Of a stretch of 10,900 bases of DNA, positions 1-6,283 are shown in pieces; positions within the stretch are counted from its first letter, which is position 1, and the number at the start of each line of letters is the position of its first letter. Source of the stretch: BJHL01 sp035299305 (GTDB lineage: Bacteria; Planctomycetota; Phycisphaerae; Phycisphaerales; UBA1924); contig DATGWV010000241.1 of assembly GCA_035299305.1 (NCBI GenBank), positions 1 to 10,900 of the forward strand, written 5' to 3'. Under the pieces are notes generated by a model that worked only from the letters and a program-made list of their open reading frames with translations, made no database searches and was not told the origin of the DNA. A program made the position numbers and the translations under genes.

Positions 1-751
1 CCCGCAGCGTCTTGTGCGTCGTCGTCGTCACCACATGGCAGTGGGGGAAGGGCGACGGATGCACCCCGCTCGCAACCAGCCCCGCGATGTGCGCGATGTC
101 CGCATGCAGCATCACGCCCACCTTGTCCGCGATCGCGCGGAACCGCGCGAAGTCAATCACGCGCGGATACGCGCTGTACCCGCACATCAGCAGCTTGAAC
201 TTGTCGCCATGCTGCTGCTTGGCTTCCAAACACACCCGCTCCACCGCGTCGTAATCAATCCGCTCGTGGTTCTTCGACGCCGCGTCATACGTCAGCGGAT
301 AGTGCACCGCGCTGAACCACTTCCCGCTCATGTTGATCTTGAGCCCATGCGTCAAGTGCCCGCCATCCGCCAGCACCAGACTCGCAAACACATCGCCCGG
401 ATTCAGATACGCGAAGAACAACGCCTGATTCGCCGTCGCCCCGCTGTGCGGCTGCACATTCGCGAACTTGCAGTTGAACAGCTTGCACGCCCGCTCAATC
501 GCGTGGCGCTCAATCCCATCATGATGCACGCACCCGCCGTAATACCGCGCGCCCGGATACCCCTCCGCATACTTGTTCGTCAGGCACGTCCCCATCGCAT
601 GCATCACCGGCGCGGAAACATGGTTCTCGCTCGCAATCAGCTCAATCGTCGTCGCCTGCCGCTGCGCCTCAAGGTGCAGCAGTTCCCCCAGCGCCGGATC
701 AGCCTTCTGAAGTTCCGAAATCGTGCCCGCCGTGATCGCATCATGTGCCAT
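1..751 (-). CDS. glyA: Serine hydroxymethyltransferase, 5' part (gene runs off the left edge)
   Basis: This is a PLP enzyme that interconverts serine and glycine and loads tetrahydrofolate with a one-carbon unit in the cytoplasm. Reading leftward from an ATG at 751-749, 250 codons are open to the window edge; the family is usually about 415-430 residues, so roughly the last 40% is missing. Visible family signatures, in order, are ELIASEN, TNKYAEGYPGARYYGG, NVQPHSGATAN, the GGHLTHG and NMSGKWF stretch, AGLVASGVHPSP and TTTTHKTLR. The lysine of HKT (about residue 247, bases 11-13) is the expected PLP Schiff-base lysine. The frame has no internal stop. There is no convincing Shine-Dalgarno just before the ATG, and no in-frame ATG lies immediately upstream. 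It follows the zinc-ribbon membrane protein by 69 bp on the same strand, so co-transcription is possible. Identity is very secure; only the missing end is unknown. Confidence 0.97.
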   Translation of the reverse strand, partial: MAHDAITAGTISELQKADPALGELLHLEAQRQATTIELIASENHVSAPVMHAMGTCLTNKYAEGYPGARYYGGCVHHDGIERHAIERACKLFNCKFANVQPHSGATANQALFFAYLNPGDVFASLVLADGGHLTHGLKINMSGKWFSAVHYPLTYDAASKNHERIDYDAVERVCLEAKQQHGDKFKLLMCGYSAYPRVIDFARFRAIADKVGVMLHADIAHIAGLVASGVHPSPFPHCHVVTTTTHKTLR

Positions 752-820
752 GCCGCACTGTATTCGCCGGTGTGCGTCCTGCTCAACGCCGGTGCCACAG
801 GCTTTCCTCTGTCTGGCTCC

Positions 821-1837
821 TCACCACCCCGGCACAAACGAGAAATCTAAGTTCAGCGACATCGCAAACCCCTGCACAATCAATGTCGGCACCATCACCG
901 CCGCCAAGGCCTGCTTCCAATCAGGCATCCTGAACCCGATCTTGAACGCGCAGCCCCACCACACGACAAACCACACCATCAGAACGAACCACCATGCCTG
1001 CTCACCCTCGCCCCAGCTCCACCGCGGCGCATCAATGGGATTCAATCGCCGCAGCAGTCGGTTGAACCCCCAGCCACCGATACACATATCAACGCCCAGT
1101 ACGATCACGCCAAATACCGCCGTCCACATGACCGGTGCCATCGCATACACAGCCGCCCGCGCGATGTGCCGCGCTCGCACCTTCGACTGCGCCCTCGTGA
1201 ACGGCAGTGCCAGCAGCATCACGGGAGGCATAATCAGTCCGCACGCCGCGACCGGAATCCACGCCACGCCATAGAGCGGCGAAGCTGCTTTGACGATCGA
1301 CGTCACTGTCATCGCATAGAAACGCTCCGTCGCATACCCGACCTCGTCCCACATCGACGAGCCGAAGACCGGCCCATACATCCGCCACCGCTGATTGACG
1401 AGCAACGCTGTCAGCACGAGCAACACGCATGCGATTGCATGCACACTCGCCACGCCGACCGCGCAGGCAAACACCCATCGCCGTAGCCGCCTCCCGTCAA
1501 AGGCCGTCTCCATCCGCACGTCATGCCAAAACGACCAAGGTCGCAGCGCACGCCACGCCGTCCGCCACGAACTCCACCGCTTCCGAGGCGGCCGTTCCGT
1601 CTCCACAAACCACCGCAGTGCAATCAACTCCGGCCGCATCACCAGCCGCCACTCCACCCGCAGCCCGCACTCACTGCACGTCCCCTCCAACGGACAACAC
1701 GCCCCGTCTACATCATCCCCCCGCGCATGCCACGTCGCCACCTGCCCCCGCAAGTCATACCCACACCTCGGACAACTCGGCACATGCTCCACCCCAACAC
1801 AATACCACACATCCTCACTTGATGCCTCGATGCCCAA
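821..1837 (-). CDS. Zinc-ribbon multi-pass membrane protein, function unknown
   Basis: Up to 338 residues. The N-terminus holds a zinc ribbon, C22-P-R-C25-GYDLRG and C54-S-E-C57-G, with extra cysteines at 47 and 48 in the insert. After a basic, tryptophan-rich linker (about 85-120) come about five hydrophobic segments: roughly 121-147, 189-212, 228-252, 281-300 and 309-328. The combination of a CxxCGYDLRG ribbon with a membrane domain is one I associate with planctomycete proteins of unknown role; I infer membrane location and metal binding and nothing more. The start is unsure. The longest frame begins at a TTG (1837) that lies inside a short repeat of GATGCC-like units, so the first residues probably are not translated. 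GTG codons at 1810, 1792 and 1783 are better candidates, and none has a well-spaced ribosome binding site. It is on the same strand as glyA and 69 bp upstream of it. Confidence 0.8.
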   Translation of the reverse strand: MGIEASSEDVWYCVGVEHVPSCPRCGYDLRGQVATWHARGDDVDGACCPLEGTCSECGLRVEWRLVMRPELIALRWFVETERPPRKRWSSWRTAWRALRPWSFWHDVRMETAFDGRRLRRWVFACAVGVASVHAIACVLLVLTALLVNQRWRMYGPVFGSSMWDEVGYATERFYAMTVTSIVKAASPLYGVAWIPVAACGLIMPPVMLLALPFTRAQSKVRARHIARAAVYAMAPVMWTAVFGVIVLGVDMCIGGWGFNRLLRRLNPIDAPRWSWGEGEQAWWFVLMVWFVVWWGCAFKIGFRMPDWKQALAAVMVPTLIVQGFAMSLNLDFSFVPGW

Positions 1838-1849
1838 TGCCTTGATGCC
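1820..1849. repeat. Short tandem repeat of GATGCC-type units, 7-8 base spacing
   Basis: Four units ending in ATGCC follow each other at alternating 7 and 8 base spacing: tgatgcc, tcgatgcc, caatgcc, ttgatgcc. The third unit (caatgcc) reappears in the heptamer tract at 2359-2393. The block overlaps the TTG that would be the longest start of the leftward membrane-protein gene. Confidence 0.65.
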
Positions 1850-1903
1850 TACCCCACATCACCCACGTTCCCCCAAAGCCACTCCCCTTCGCGCAACGCC
1901 TTC

Positions 1904-2004
1904 CACGAATCACGAATCACGAATCCCGAATCACGAGCCCACCCCCTCCGCTCTCCGTTCTCCGTTCTCCGCTCTCTGCTCTCCGTTCTCCTCTCTCCAC
2001 TCTC
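1904..2004. repeat. Heptanucleotide tandem repeat, two unit types in one continuous phase
   Basis: From 1904 the sequence runs in exact 7-base steps. The first block (1904-1938) is three CACGAAT units, one CCCGAAT and a decayed CACGAGC. One 7-base spacer follows (1939-1945). The second block (1946-2001) has eight units of the CTCCGTT/CTCCGCT type: CTCCGCT, CTCCGTT twice, CTCCGCT, CTCTGCT, CTCCGTT, CTCCTCT, CTCCACT, then CTC. The 7-base register is kept across the change of unit. This resembles the short tandemly repeated heptamers known from filamentous cyanobacteria in form; any relation is not shown. Confidence 0.9.
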
Positions 2005-2358
2005 AAAATCTTCCCCCTACTCACCGCCCTTGTGCGCCCATTCCCAGTCACTCCGAAACTTTCCCCTTGCATCCCACGCCCCCTTCCGCGAAAATTCCCC
2101 CGGTCGCCGCGCAGCGCGACGATCACATCACTCCGCGTCGCTTCTGCGGCGGCGAGGCGTCGGTGACAAACGCGAAGGTCGGTGGACGAAAGGCCAGGGA
2201 TGAATCAATCCGGAAGTCGTGCGTCCTAATTCCAACGTCAAGTCACACGCCGCCCGCGCCCGATGATCCAGCGCCGCGCGACTTGTGATCGCCCCGCCGC
2301 CAAGCGCCACGGTCTGGAGCCATCGACATTCGCATTCGCTCCGCATCCGTGCTGACAA

Positions 2359-2393
2359 CACGAATGCCGAATCACGAATGCCCAATGCCGATA
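2359..2393. repeat. Second heptanucleotide repeat tract
   Basis: Five 7-base units follow each other: CACGAAT, GCCGAAT, CACGAAT, GCCCAAT, GCCGATA. CACGAAT is identical to the main unit of the 1904-1938 block 420 bp away, while the CAAT/GCC units echo the 1820-1849 block. All three tracts lie in or beside the same gap between genes. Confidence 0.8.
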
Positions 2394-2411
2394 CCGCGGA
2401 TCACGCCGCGA

Positions 2412-2431
2412 TGCTTCGCGCAAGCGAAGCA
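2412..2431. other. 8-bp perfect hairpin with a GCAA loop
   Basis: TGCTTCGC (2412-2419) and GCGAAGCA (2424-2431) are perfect complements around GCAA. Read rightward, the loop is a GNRA tetraloop. No T-run follows on either strand, so it is not a standard terminator. It lies about 140 bp beyond the 3' end of mscS and its role is unknown. Confidence 0.5.
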
Positions 2432-2569
2432 AGCCCCAGCCCGCCAATCCGGTGCCGGTCCGCAGATGGGACGAGTTGCGCGCAACCCGCCCCAGCGATC
2501 ATCCCACGCACGCGGAAAGAAAGCACATCACGCTCACAACCAACTCGCCAAAGCGCGAGCGTTGTTGCA

Positions 2570-3376
2570 TTACGCCAGCCGCCCGCGATCCAGAGCTTCT
2601 TTGCACACCTGCAAAAGCCGCTCGCGCGTCGCCTCGTTGTTCCCCGCCTTCACCCGCACCGACACGCGCCACCGCTGTCGCGCGTCATCCACCTCGTGCA
2701 GCATCGCCGTCGGCAGCGATCCCTCCACCCGCCCGCGCACGCTTGCCGCCGCTTGCGTCAGCGTGTCGCGCACCATGTCAATGCTCGCCGCGTGCGCCGC
2801 CGCGAGTGAAATACTCACCACGCTCGCCTGCTCATGCGAGAGATTCTCGACCGCGCCCGCCAGCACCAGCGAATTGGGCACCACCACATGCCGCGCATCG
2901 CCGCATCGCAGCCGCGTCGCAAACAGCGTGACCGACTCGACCGTCCCCGTGTGCGCGCCGATGTGCACGTAGTCACCCGCCTCGTACGGCCGCGTCACCT
3001 GCAGCGCGAGGCCCGCCGCGATGTTCGCCAGCGTGTTCTGCAACGCAAATCCAGCCGCCAGTCCCGCCGCTATGCCGGCGGCGAGTCCGACGCTTCCCAA
3101 GACTGCGACAAAGCTCGCCGTGTTGATCCCGAAAATCCCCAGCGCGACAAATCCCGCGATGATCAAAATCGCATACCGCGCCACACGCGAAAACACGCGC
3201 GACAAACTCGAGTCCACGCGTGCCTGCGCCATGCTGCGCTCAATGAGCGCGGAAATCCATCGCGCCACCAGCCACGCCACCGCCATGAACAGCACAACCT
3301 TCAGCGCGGGCACGCCGTACTCGGTCGCGCGTTCGCTCCACGTGTGAATCGTGCTTTGCTGCGGCGGGATCTGCAT
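2570..3376 (-). CDS. MscS-family mechanosensitive channel with a lengthened pore helix
   Basis: A 268-residue inner-membrane channel of the small-conductance mechanosensitive type, expected to open under membrane tension and release solutes on osmotic downshock. Hydrophobic segments lie at about 24-45 and 67-90, followed by the Gly/Ala-rich pore helix (about 91-127) and the beta domain, where TRPYEAGDYV (128-137), GTVESV (144-149) and VVPNS (165-169) match the family pattern. Compared with E. coli MscS (recalled), the pore helix carries about 8 additional residues, GLAAG occurring twice (97-101 and 105-109). The chain stops at RGRLA where E. coli continues into the FPYPQ strand and C-terminal barrel. 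The start ATG at 3376 has an AAAGGA one base upstream, closer than ideal. An intrinsic terminator for leftward transcription ends 32 bp upstream, so expression needs either read-through or a promoter in that short gap. Confidence 0.93.
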   Translation of the reverse strand: MQIPPQQSTIHTWSERATEYGVPALKVVLFMAVAWLVARWISALIERSMAQARVDSSLSRVFSRVARYAILIIAGFVALGIFGINTASFVAVLGSVGLAAGIAAGLAAGFALQNTLANIAAGLALQVTRPYEAGDYVHIGAHTGTVESVTLFATRLRCGDARHVVVPNSLVLAGAVENLSHEQASVVSISLAAAHAASIDMVRDTLTQAAASVRGRVEGSLPTAMLHEVDDARQRWRVSVRVKAGNNEATRERLLQVCKEALDRGRLA

Positions 3377-3390
3377 GTCCTTTCATCGGG

Positions 3391-3405
3391 CCGCGCACCG
3401 CGCGG
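3391..3405 (-). promoter_or_regulatory. 6-bp hairpin between the terminator and the mscS ribosome binding site
   Basis: CCGCGC (3391-3396) and GCGCGG (3400-3405) pair around a 3-base loop. On the leftward transcript it sits just after the T-run of the terminator and about 15 nt before the mscS start. It could influence mscS translation, but the tight loop makes it marginal. Confidence 0.35.
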
Positions 3406-3408
3406 AGC

Positions 3409-3446
3409 AAAAAAGAACCCGGCCCCGCAACGAGCGCGGGGCCGGG
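3409..3446 (-). terminator. Intrinsic terminator, leftward, just upstream of mscS
   Basis: An 11-bp perfect GC stem (3418-3428 with 3436-3446, 7-base loop) is followed on the leftward strand by TTCTTTTTT (3417-3409). The rightward strand has no T-run after the stem, so it acts leftward only. It ends 32 bp before the mscS start codon. It therefore ends either a separate upstream transcript or, conditionally, the mscS leader. Confidence 0.85.
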
Positions 3447-3741
3447 GTGACACGCGCGTGCCGGGTGGGGGGCGGCCGGCGACGCTGCGCATCGATCTGT
3501 GGCGTTCGCGCCATGCGGAGCGCGAACGCGAAGGAGGAAATCGCGCGGCCTCGCATGTCTGCAAGGCCGCGCCACTGCGTCGTGACCAAGGGGGGAAGTC
3601 ACGACGAGTGAGAGGGGGGCTTGGATGTGTCCGGAGCTCGCACATGCTGGGGCGAGCGACGCGGAAGTGAACAGCCGAATCGATGCGTGATGCACACACA
3701 CGTCACGCCAAGGCCGCATCCAACCCCGCGCTAGCTGCGCG
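3409..3741 (-). ncRNA. Candidate structured RNA or mscS leader: serial hairpins ending in a terminator
   Basis: No credible protein is encoded between 3447 and 3815, yet the stretch is packed with perfect inverted repeats. On the leftward strand, in order, stems are 3741-3727 (5 bp), 3708-3685 (6 bp), 3657-3636 (6 bp), 3610-3573 (9 bp core, extended by a U-G pair and, past one bulged C, a CACU/AGUG helix), 3572-3543 (13 bp with one U-G and a GACA loop) and 3529-3502 (10 bp plus a U-G), then the terminator. In all three large stems the wobble pairs form only in leftward RNA; the other strand would have A-C mismatches. The two middle hairpins abut with no base between. The single-stranded parts are C-rich: a CCUCCUU linker (3531-3537) like the anti-Shine-Dalgarno of 16S rRNA, and a UUCCCCCCUU loop (3588-3597). 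I recognise no known family. The 5' end is not defined. Confidence 0.45.
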
Positions 3742-3815
3742 AAGGTGACGCATGTATGAAAGGTGCATCAGAAGAAACGACTGGTAGAGAAACGCCTGAT
3801 ACTGAAGAACTCACA

Positions 3816-4205
3816 TCAGGCGGTCATGAGTTTGCGAACCGCCACGCCCATGCGCAGCATGTAGACCACTGCAACGACCGCGGCCAGGCTGACGAGTGCC
3901 ATGAGGGCGCTCGCGGCCATCATGGTGCCGGTCGCGACGGGCGAGACCGGTTCGAGCTTGGCTTGCATCGCCGCGTGCACCTGTTCCTGCTGACTGACAG
4001 GGACGAGGGCCTTGAGCAATGCGGTCTGACCCCAGATGACGCCGATTACGGCGGCAAAGAGGCACCAGTGCCGAGCGATCATCTTCCACCGTGCCACGCT
4101 GCTGCGCCCCTGGAAGAGCCGGATGAGCTCGTGGAAGGGCATCCACAACGAAAGCAGAAGATAGAACATCCCACCAACACCAGTTCCCGGAAGACCGGCA
4201 AACAT
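3816..4205 (-). CDS. Small three-segment membrane protein, function unknown
   Basis: 129 residues. Hydrophobic segments lie at about 11-30 (following the GLPGTGVGG motif), 46-66 and 93-118, with a short polar stretch SQQEQVHAAMQAK (71-83) between the second and third. The GRSSVARW segment (33-40) makes a basic cytoplasmic turn likely. The start at 4205 is well supported: AAAGG precedes the ATG with 6-base spacing, and a TATACT -10-like box sits about 30 bp upstream. It lies 142 bp downstream of the glycosyltransferase on the same strand, so it may be co-transcribed as well as having its own promoter; an accessory role in polysaccharide synthesis or export is possible but inferred from position only. 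I do not recognise the family. Confidence 0.75.
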   Translation of the reverse strand: MFAGLPGTGVGGMFYLLLSLWMPFHELIRLFQGRSSVARWKMIARHWCLFAAVIGVIWGQTALLKALVPVSQQEQVHAAMQAKLEPVSPVATGTMMAASALMALVSLAAVVAVVYMLRMGVAVRKLMTA

Positions 4206-4224
4206 AAGAAGCCTTTCACAAATT

Positions 4225-4256
4225 CCGGGCAGTTAGTATACGACAACTTCGCCCGG
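4225..4256 (-). promoter_or_regulatory. Promoter -10 box inside an inverted repeat, upstream of the small membrane protein
   Basis: On the leftward strand TATACT (4240-4235) matches the sigma-70 -10 consensus in 5 of 6 places and would start transcription near 4228, giving a leader of about 23 nt. No good -35 is seen at 16-18 bp. The box is flanked by a perfect 6-bp inverted repeat, CCGGGC (4225-4230) and GCCCGG (4251-4256), which could be an operator or a hairpin in read-through RNA. The surrounding gap (4206-4347) is visibly richer in A and T than its neighbours. Confidence 0.45.
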
Positions 4257-4347
4257 CTAGTTCCAACACAATCATCACTTTTGGTTAATCTTGTAGGTAA
4301 TCCCAATCTCGTGGGACATAACTTCAAGAGTCGCAAATAATTACGCG

Positions 4348-5544
4348 TCAGCCGTGGCCCTTCTCAAAAACCAGCAGCGGCTTGTTCGCGACGAATTCCT
4401 TCCAGAACGCGCGAATGACGAAGACCGCGTTCACGAAGCGGAGCACGAAGAAGCCGGGCAGACTCGCGAGTGCACGACCGAGCTCGCCGCGTTGAATGGC
4501 TTTGTAGAGGACAGGCACCGCGACCGTGGGGATATCGATGAGGTATCCCACAAGAAAGAGGGGGTGAACGAAAATCGCCAAAAGAGGCAGAAGAATGAAG
4601 AATCCGAGCACCGCCATGATGGCGTCCCACGTCGCAACGGCGACCATGGTGCGGAGGAAGGGCACTTCGAGCACTTCCTTCCAGTGGACCTTGACGCACT
4701 GGGCGAAACCGTGGCTCCAGCGGTTGAGCTGCTTGCTGATGAAGTGGTAGTTGTGCGGCTCGACTGGGTAGCAGACGGCATCTTCGGCGAAGCGCACGCT
4801 CTTGTTCAGCATGTAGACTGACCATGTAAGGTCCATGTCTTCGCCGACGGTTCGCGTGCTCCAGCCGCCAACTTGCCTCAGAATGTCGGTGCGATATGCA
4901 CTGAAGCAGCCCGACGCGATCAGCGGACGGTCGTAGTAGTCTTGGACCGGCTTGTAGAAAGTGAAAGCGTACAAATATTCAATGTACCGGCCGCGCTCCC
5001 ACATCGTGCGGACGTTGCGCGGAATGACCATGCCGCACACGGCGGCGATGTTGCTTTCGCCATTTTCATCGACAGCAGTCTTGTCGTCGAAGACGCGCAT
5101 GAGTTTCTCGATGGCGTCGTGCGCCAGCGTGGTGTCGGCGTCGATGGCGAGGGTGTACTCGCAGGTGATGTGCGGCAGCGCGAAGTTCAGCGCGGTGGCC
5201 TTGCTGCCGCAGTTCTTGGGCGGGCGCATCACTGACACGCCGAACGATCGCGCGACTTCGCCCGTGTTGTCGGTGGAGCAGTCATCGATGACGATGATCT
5301 GATCGACGGGCACGGACTGTTCGAGGACGGATTTGATGGTCTCGCCCACGAACTTGCCTTCGTTGTACGCGGGGATCAATACCGCAAGGCCACCCTTGAT
5401 GGCTTTGCCCTGGCGGATCGCGGGATCGATGGCTGGCGGTTGCTTGACCAGCGCGCCATCGCGCGTGGGGCGCACGACTTCAGTGACTCTGTCTGTCCAT
5501 TCCCCGACGACCGAGGAAACTTTATTGAGCGTTGCACGAGGCAT
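4348..5544 (-). CDS. Processive-type family 2 glycosyltransferase, polysaccharide synthase
   Basis: 398 residues, a GT-A fold glycosyltransferase at the inner face of the membrane that likely polymerises a sugar from a nucleotide-sugar donor. Motifs in order: LAVLIPAYNE (53-62), VIDDCSTDNT (85-94), DxD in DADTT (135-139), SGCFSAYRTDIL (211-222), GEDMDLT with the catalytic ED (234-240), and Q272-L-N-R-W276, the QxxRW signature of cellulose, chitin, hyaluronan and poly-GlcNAc synthases. Hydrophobic segments at about 305-326, 327-348 and 358-380 could line an export path. There is no N-terminal membrane segment and no PilZ domain. The product is unknown. The frame stays open for another 557 codons upstream, but that part is antisense to glmS and non-coding in character. 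I start at the ATG just before MPRATLN, as the last Met ahead of the conserved domain; no clear ribosome binding site supports it. It is divergent from glmS, which feeds UDP-GlcNAc synthesis. Confidence 0.92.
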   Translation of the reverse strand: MPRATLNKVSSVVGEWTDRVTEVVRPTRDGALVKQPPAIDPAIRQGKAIKGGLAVLIPAYNEGKFVGETIKSVLEQSVPVDQIIVIDDCSTDNTGEVARSFGVSVMRPPKNCGSKATALNFALPHITCEYTLAIDADTTLAHDAIEKLMRVFDDKTAVDENGESNIAAVCGMVIPRNVRTMWERGRYIEYLYAFTFYKPVQDYYDRPLIASGCFSAYRTDILRQVGGWSTRTVGEDMDLTWSVYMLNKSVRFAEDAVCYPVEPHNYHFISKQLNRWSHGFAQCVKVHWKEVLEVPFLRTMVAVATWDAIMAVLGFFILLPLLAIFVHPLFLVGYLIDIPTVAVPVLYKAIQRGELGRALASLPGFFVLRFVNAVFVIRAFWKEFVANKPLLVFEKGHG

Positions 5545-5613
5545 ACGAGTTACCAACGAAACCGTCTCGCCGTTGCACAACTTCGGCGGACGCCGCGTGG
5601 TCGCGTCGCTCGC

Positions 5614-5985
5614 CGATGACACCGGCCCGAGGTCATCGCAAAGCGAATCGCGGGGGTCGGCGAAAACCCGGCGCGCGGAGGCGGCGGGCGTTGAGTTGTT
5701 TCTGGGATGGCGGTTCGACCTGCCAGTGGAGCGTGCGGTTGGCAGCAAGAGGTCGAGTGTCTCCGGTCCTTCGATCGCCTTCCCGTTCAGAGAGCGGGGA
5801 GCGATCGGCTCGTTGGACCAGAGACGCGGCTGGGCATGGAGGCCCAACGGGGGACGTCTCGCTGGCAAACCCTTCAGCACGCCGTGGATCACTGCGTCAC
5901 CCTGGGCATCTTGTCTTGCGACGAGCAGCCCTGTCCTGACGCTGTTGCGGCACGCTGAGTCCCGAAGATCACAAGCCCGCGGGAC
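5614..5985 (-). ncRNA. Candidate structured RNA, either the long leader of the glycosyltransferase or an independent RNA
   Basis: On the leftward strand successive stems can be drawn: 5985-5980 with 5964-5959 (6 bp); an elongated arm 5957-5875 with nested helices of 10, 6, 4 and 3 bp capped by a GCAA tetraloop (5919-5916); 5860-5855 with 5826-5821 plus 5846-5842 with 5835-5831; 5820-5815 with 5769-5764, then 5807-5801 with 5778-5772; 5756-5750 with 5721-5715 plus 5743-5740 with 5725-5722; and 5638-5632 with 5620-5614 (7 bp). The leftward strand is favoured because the 10-bp helix is continuous only there (two G-U pairs), the 5764/5820 pair is G-U only there, and the apical loop is GNRA. A few other wobbles favour the opposite strand, so strand is not settled. 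The first stem begins where the predicted promoter would start transcription. No Rfam family is recognised from memory. Confidence 0.45.
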
Positions 5986-5990
5986 ACAGA

Positions 5991-6018
5991 AACGTATCGG
6001 CATGGTGCGGCAAGTCAA
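5991..6018 (-). promoter_or_regulatory. Sigma-70-like promoter reading toward the glycosyltransferase
   Basis: Leftward TTGACT (6018-6013; 5 of 6 to TTGACA) is followed after 16 bp by TACGTT (5996-5991), a poor -10 with the conserved first TA and last T. The predicted start point near 5985 coincides with the first base of the first stem of the structured RNA candidate. It gives the glycosyltransferase a leader of about 440 nt. Confidence 0.4.
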
Positions 6019-6275
6019 GTGATTGCCAACTTCGCGGACGGTGCGGAAGGGCATCAATCCCCGGGTCTCGGGGCGCAAGAAGGGGGCGTTGGGGCCGGAT
6101 AAGCTGGGGTGTGGAACGGACACTTTGAGGGTGAGCGAAGAATCAGGCAGGACCGAACCAGCGTTCTCGCCGATCTGTAATAACGCTCGCGCGGGCGGCT
6201 GGCGAGAGGTGCGATGCACTTCTGCGGCTCTGGCCGCTAGGATGTTGTCTCGGCGAGATTTACGCCGCGGACCAA

Positions 6276-6283
6276 GAGGAAGG
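6276..6283 (+). promoter_or_regulatory. Ribosome binding site of glmS
   Basis: A purine-rich AGAGGAAGGAAA stretch precedes the ATG at 6295. The AGGAAGG core is about 11 bases before the start codon, slightly long but the best Shine-Dalgarno candidate and consistent with MCGIV as the true N-terminus. Confidence 0.6.

Larger units (their letters stand above)
1850..2569. other. Gene-free region between the membrane protein and mscS
   Basis: About 720 bp without a credible gene. Open frames here translate to low-complexity Pro/Arg/Ser-rich or repeat-derived peptides with no domain character. The region holds the heptamer repeat tracts at 1904-2004 and 2359-2393 and the GCAA-loop hairpin at 2412-2431, each listed separately. 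A weak GC hairpin (2544-2559) just downstream of mscS could help end its transcript but lacks a clear T-run. No tRNA-like fold or mobile element end was seen. Confidence 0.6.

Noticed and set aside
14..850. Long rightward frame (278 codons) at the left edge
   Set aside because: It is the antisense shadow of glyA, whose translation has every family motif.
1395..2288. Rightward frame of 297 codons over the repeat region
   Set aside because: Half is antisense to the zinc-ribbon membrane protein and the other half translates the heptamer repeats into low-complexity Ser/Pro peptide.
1904..2393. CRISPR array
   Set aside because: Units are 7 bases in direct tandem without unique spacers.
3240..3719. 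Leftward frames of 132-159 codons over the mscS upstream region
   Set aside because: They read straight through an 11-bp terminator stem and its T-run and overlap the mscS start out of frame; composition is Arg/Pro/Ala-rich with no domain character.
3405..3741. RNase P RNA, tmRNA or SRP RNA as identity of the structured stretches
   Set aside because: The hallmark conserved strings (RNase P GAGGAAAGTCC, tmRNA TTCGAC end pair, SRP GGAAG apical loop) were looked for on both strands here and in 5545-6000 and are absent.
5333..6022. Open rightward frame of 229 codons across the glycosyltransferase 5' end and the gap
   Set aside because: Its first 200 bp are antisense to the conserved glycosyltransferase domain and the rest shows no domain-like pattern. 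The strong stem pairing there explains constraint better than coding.
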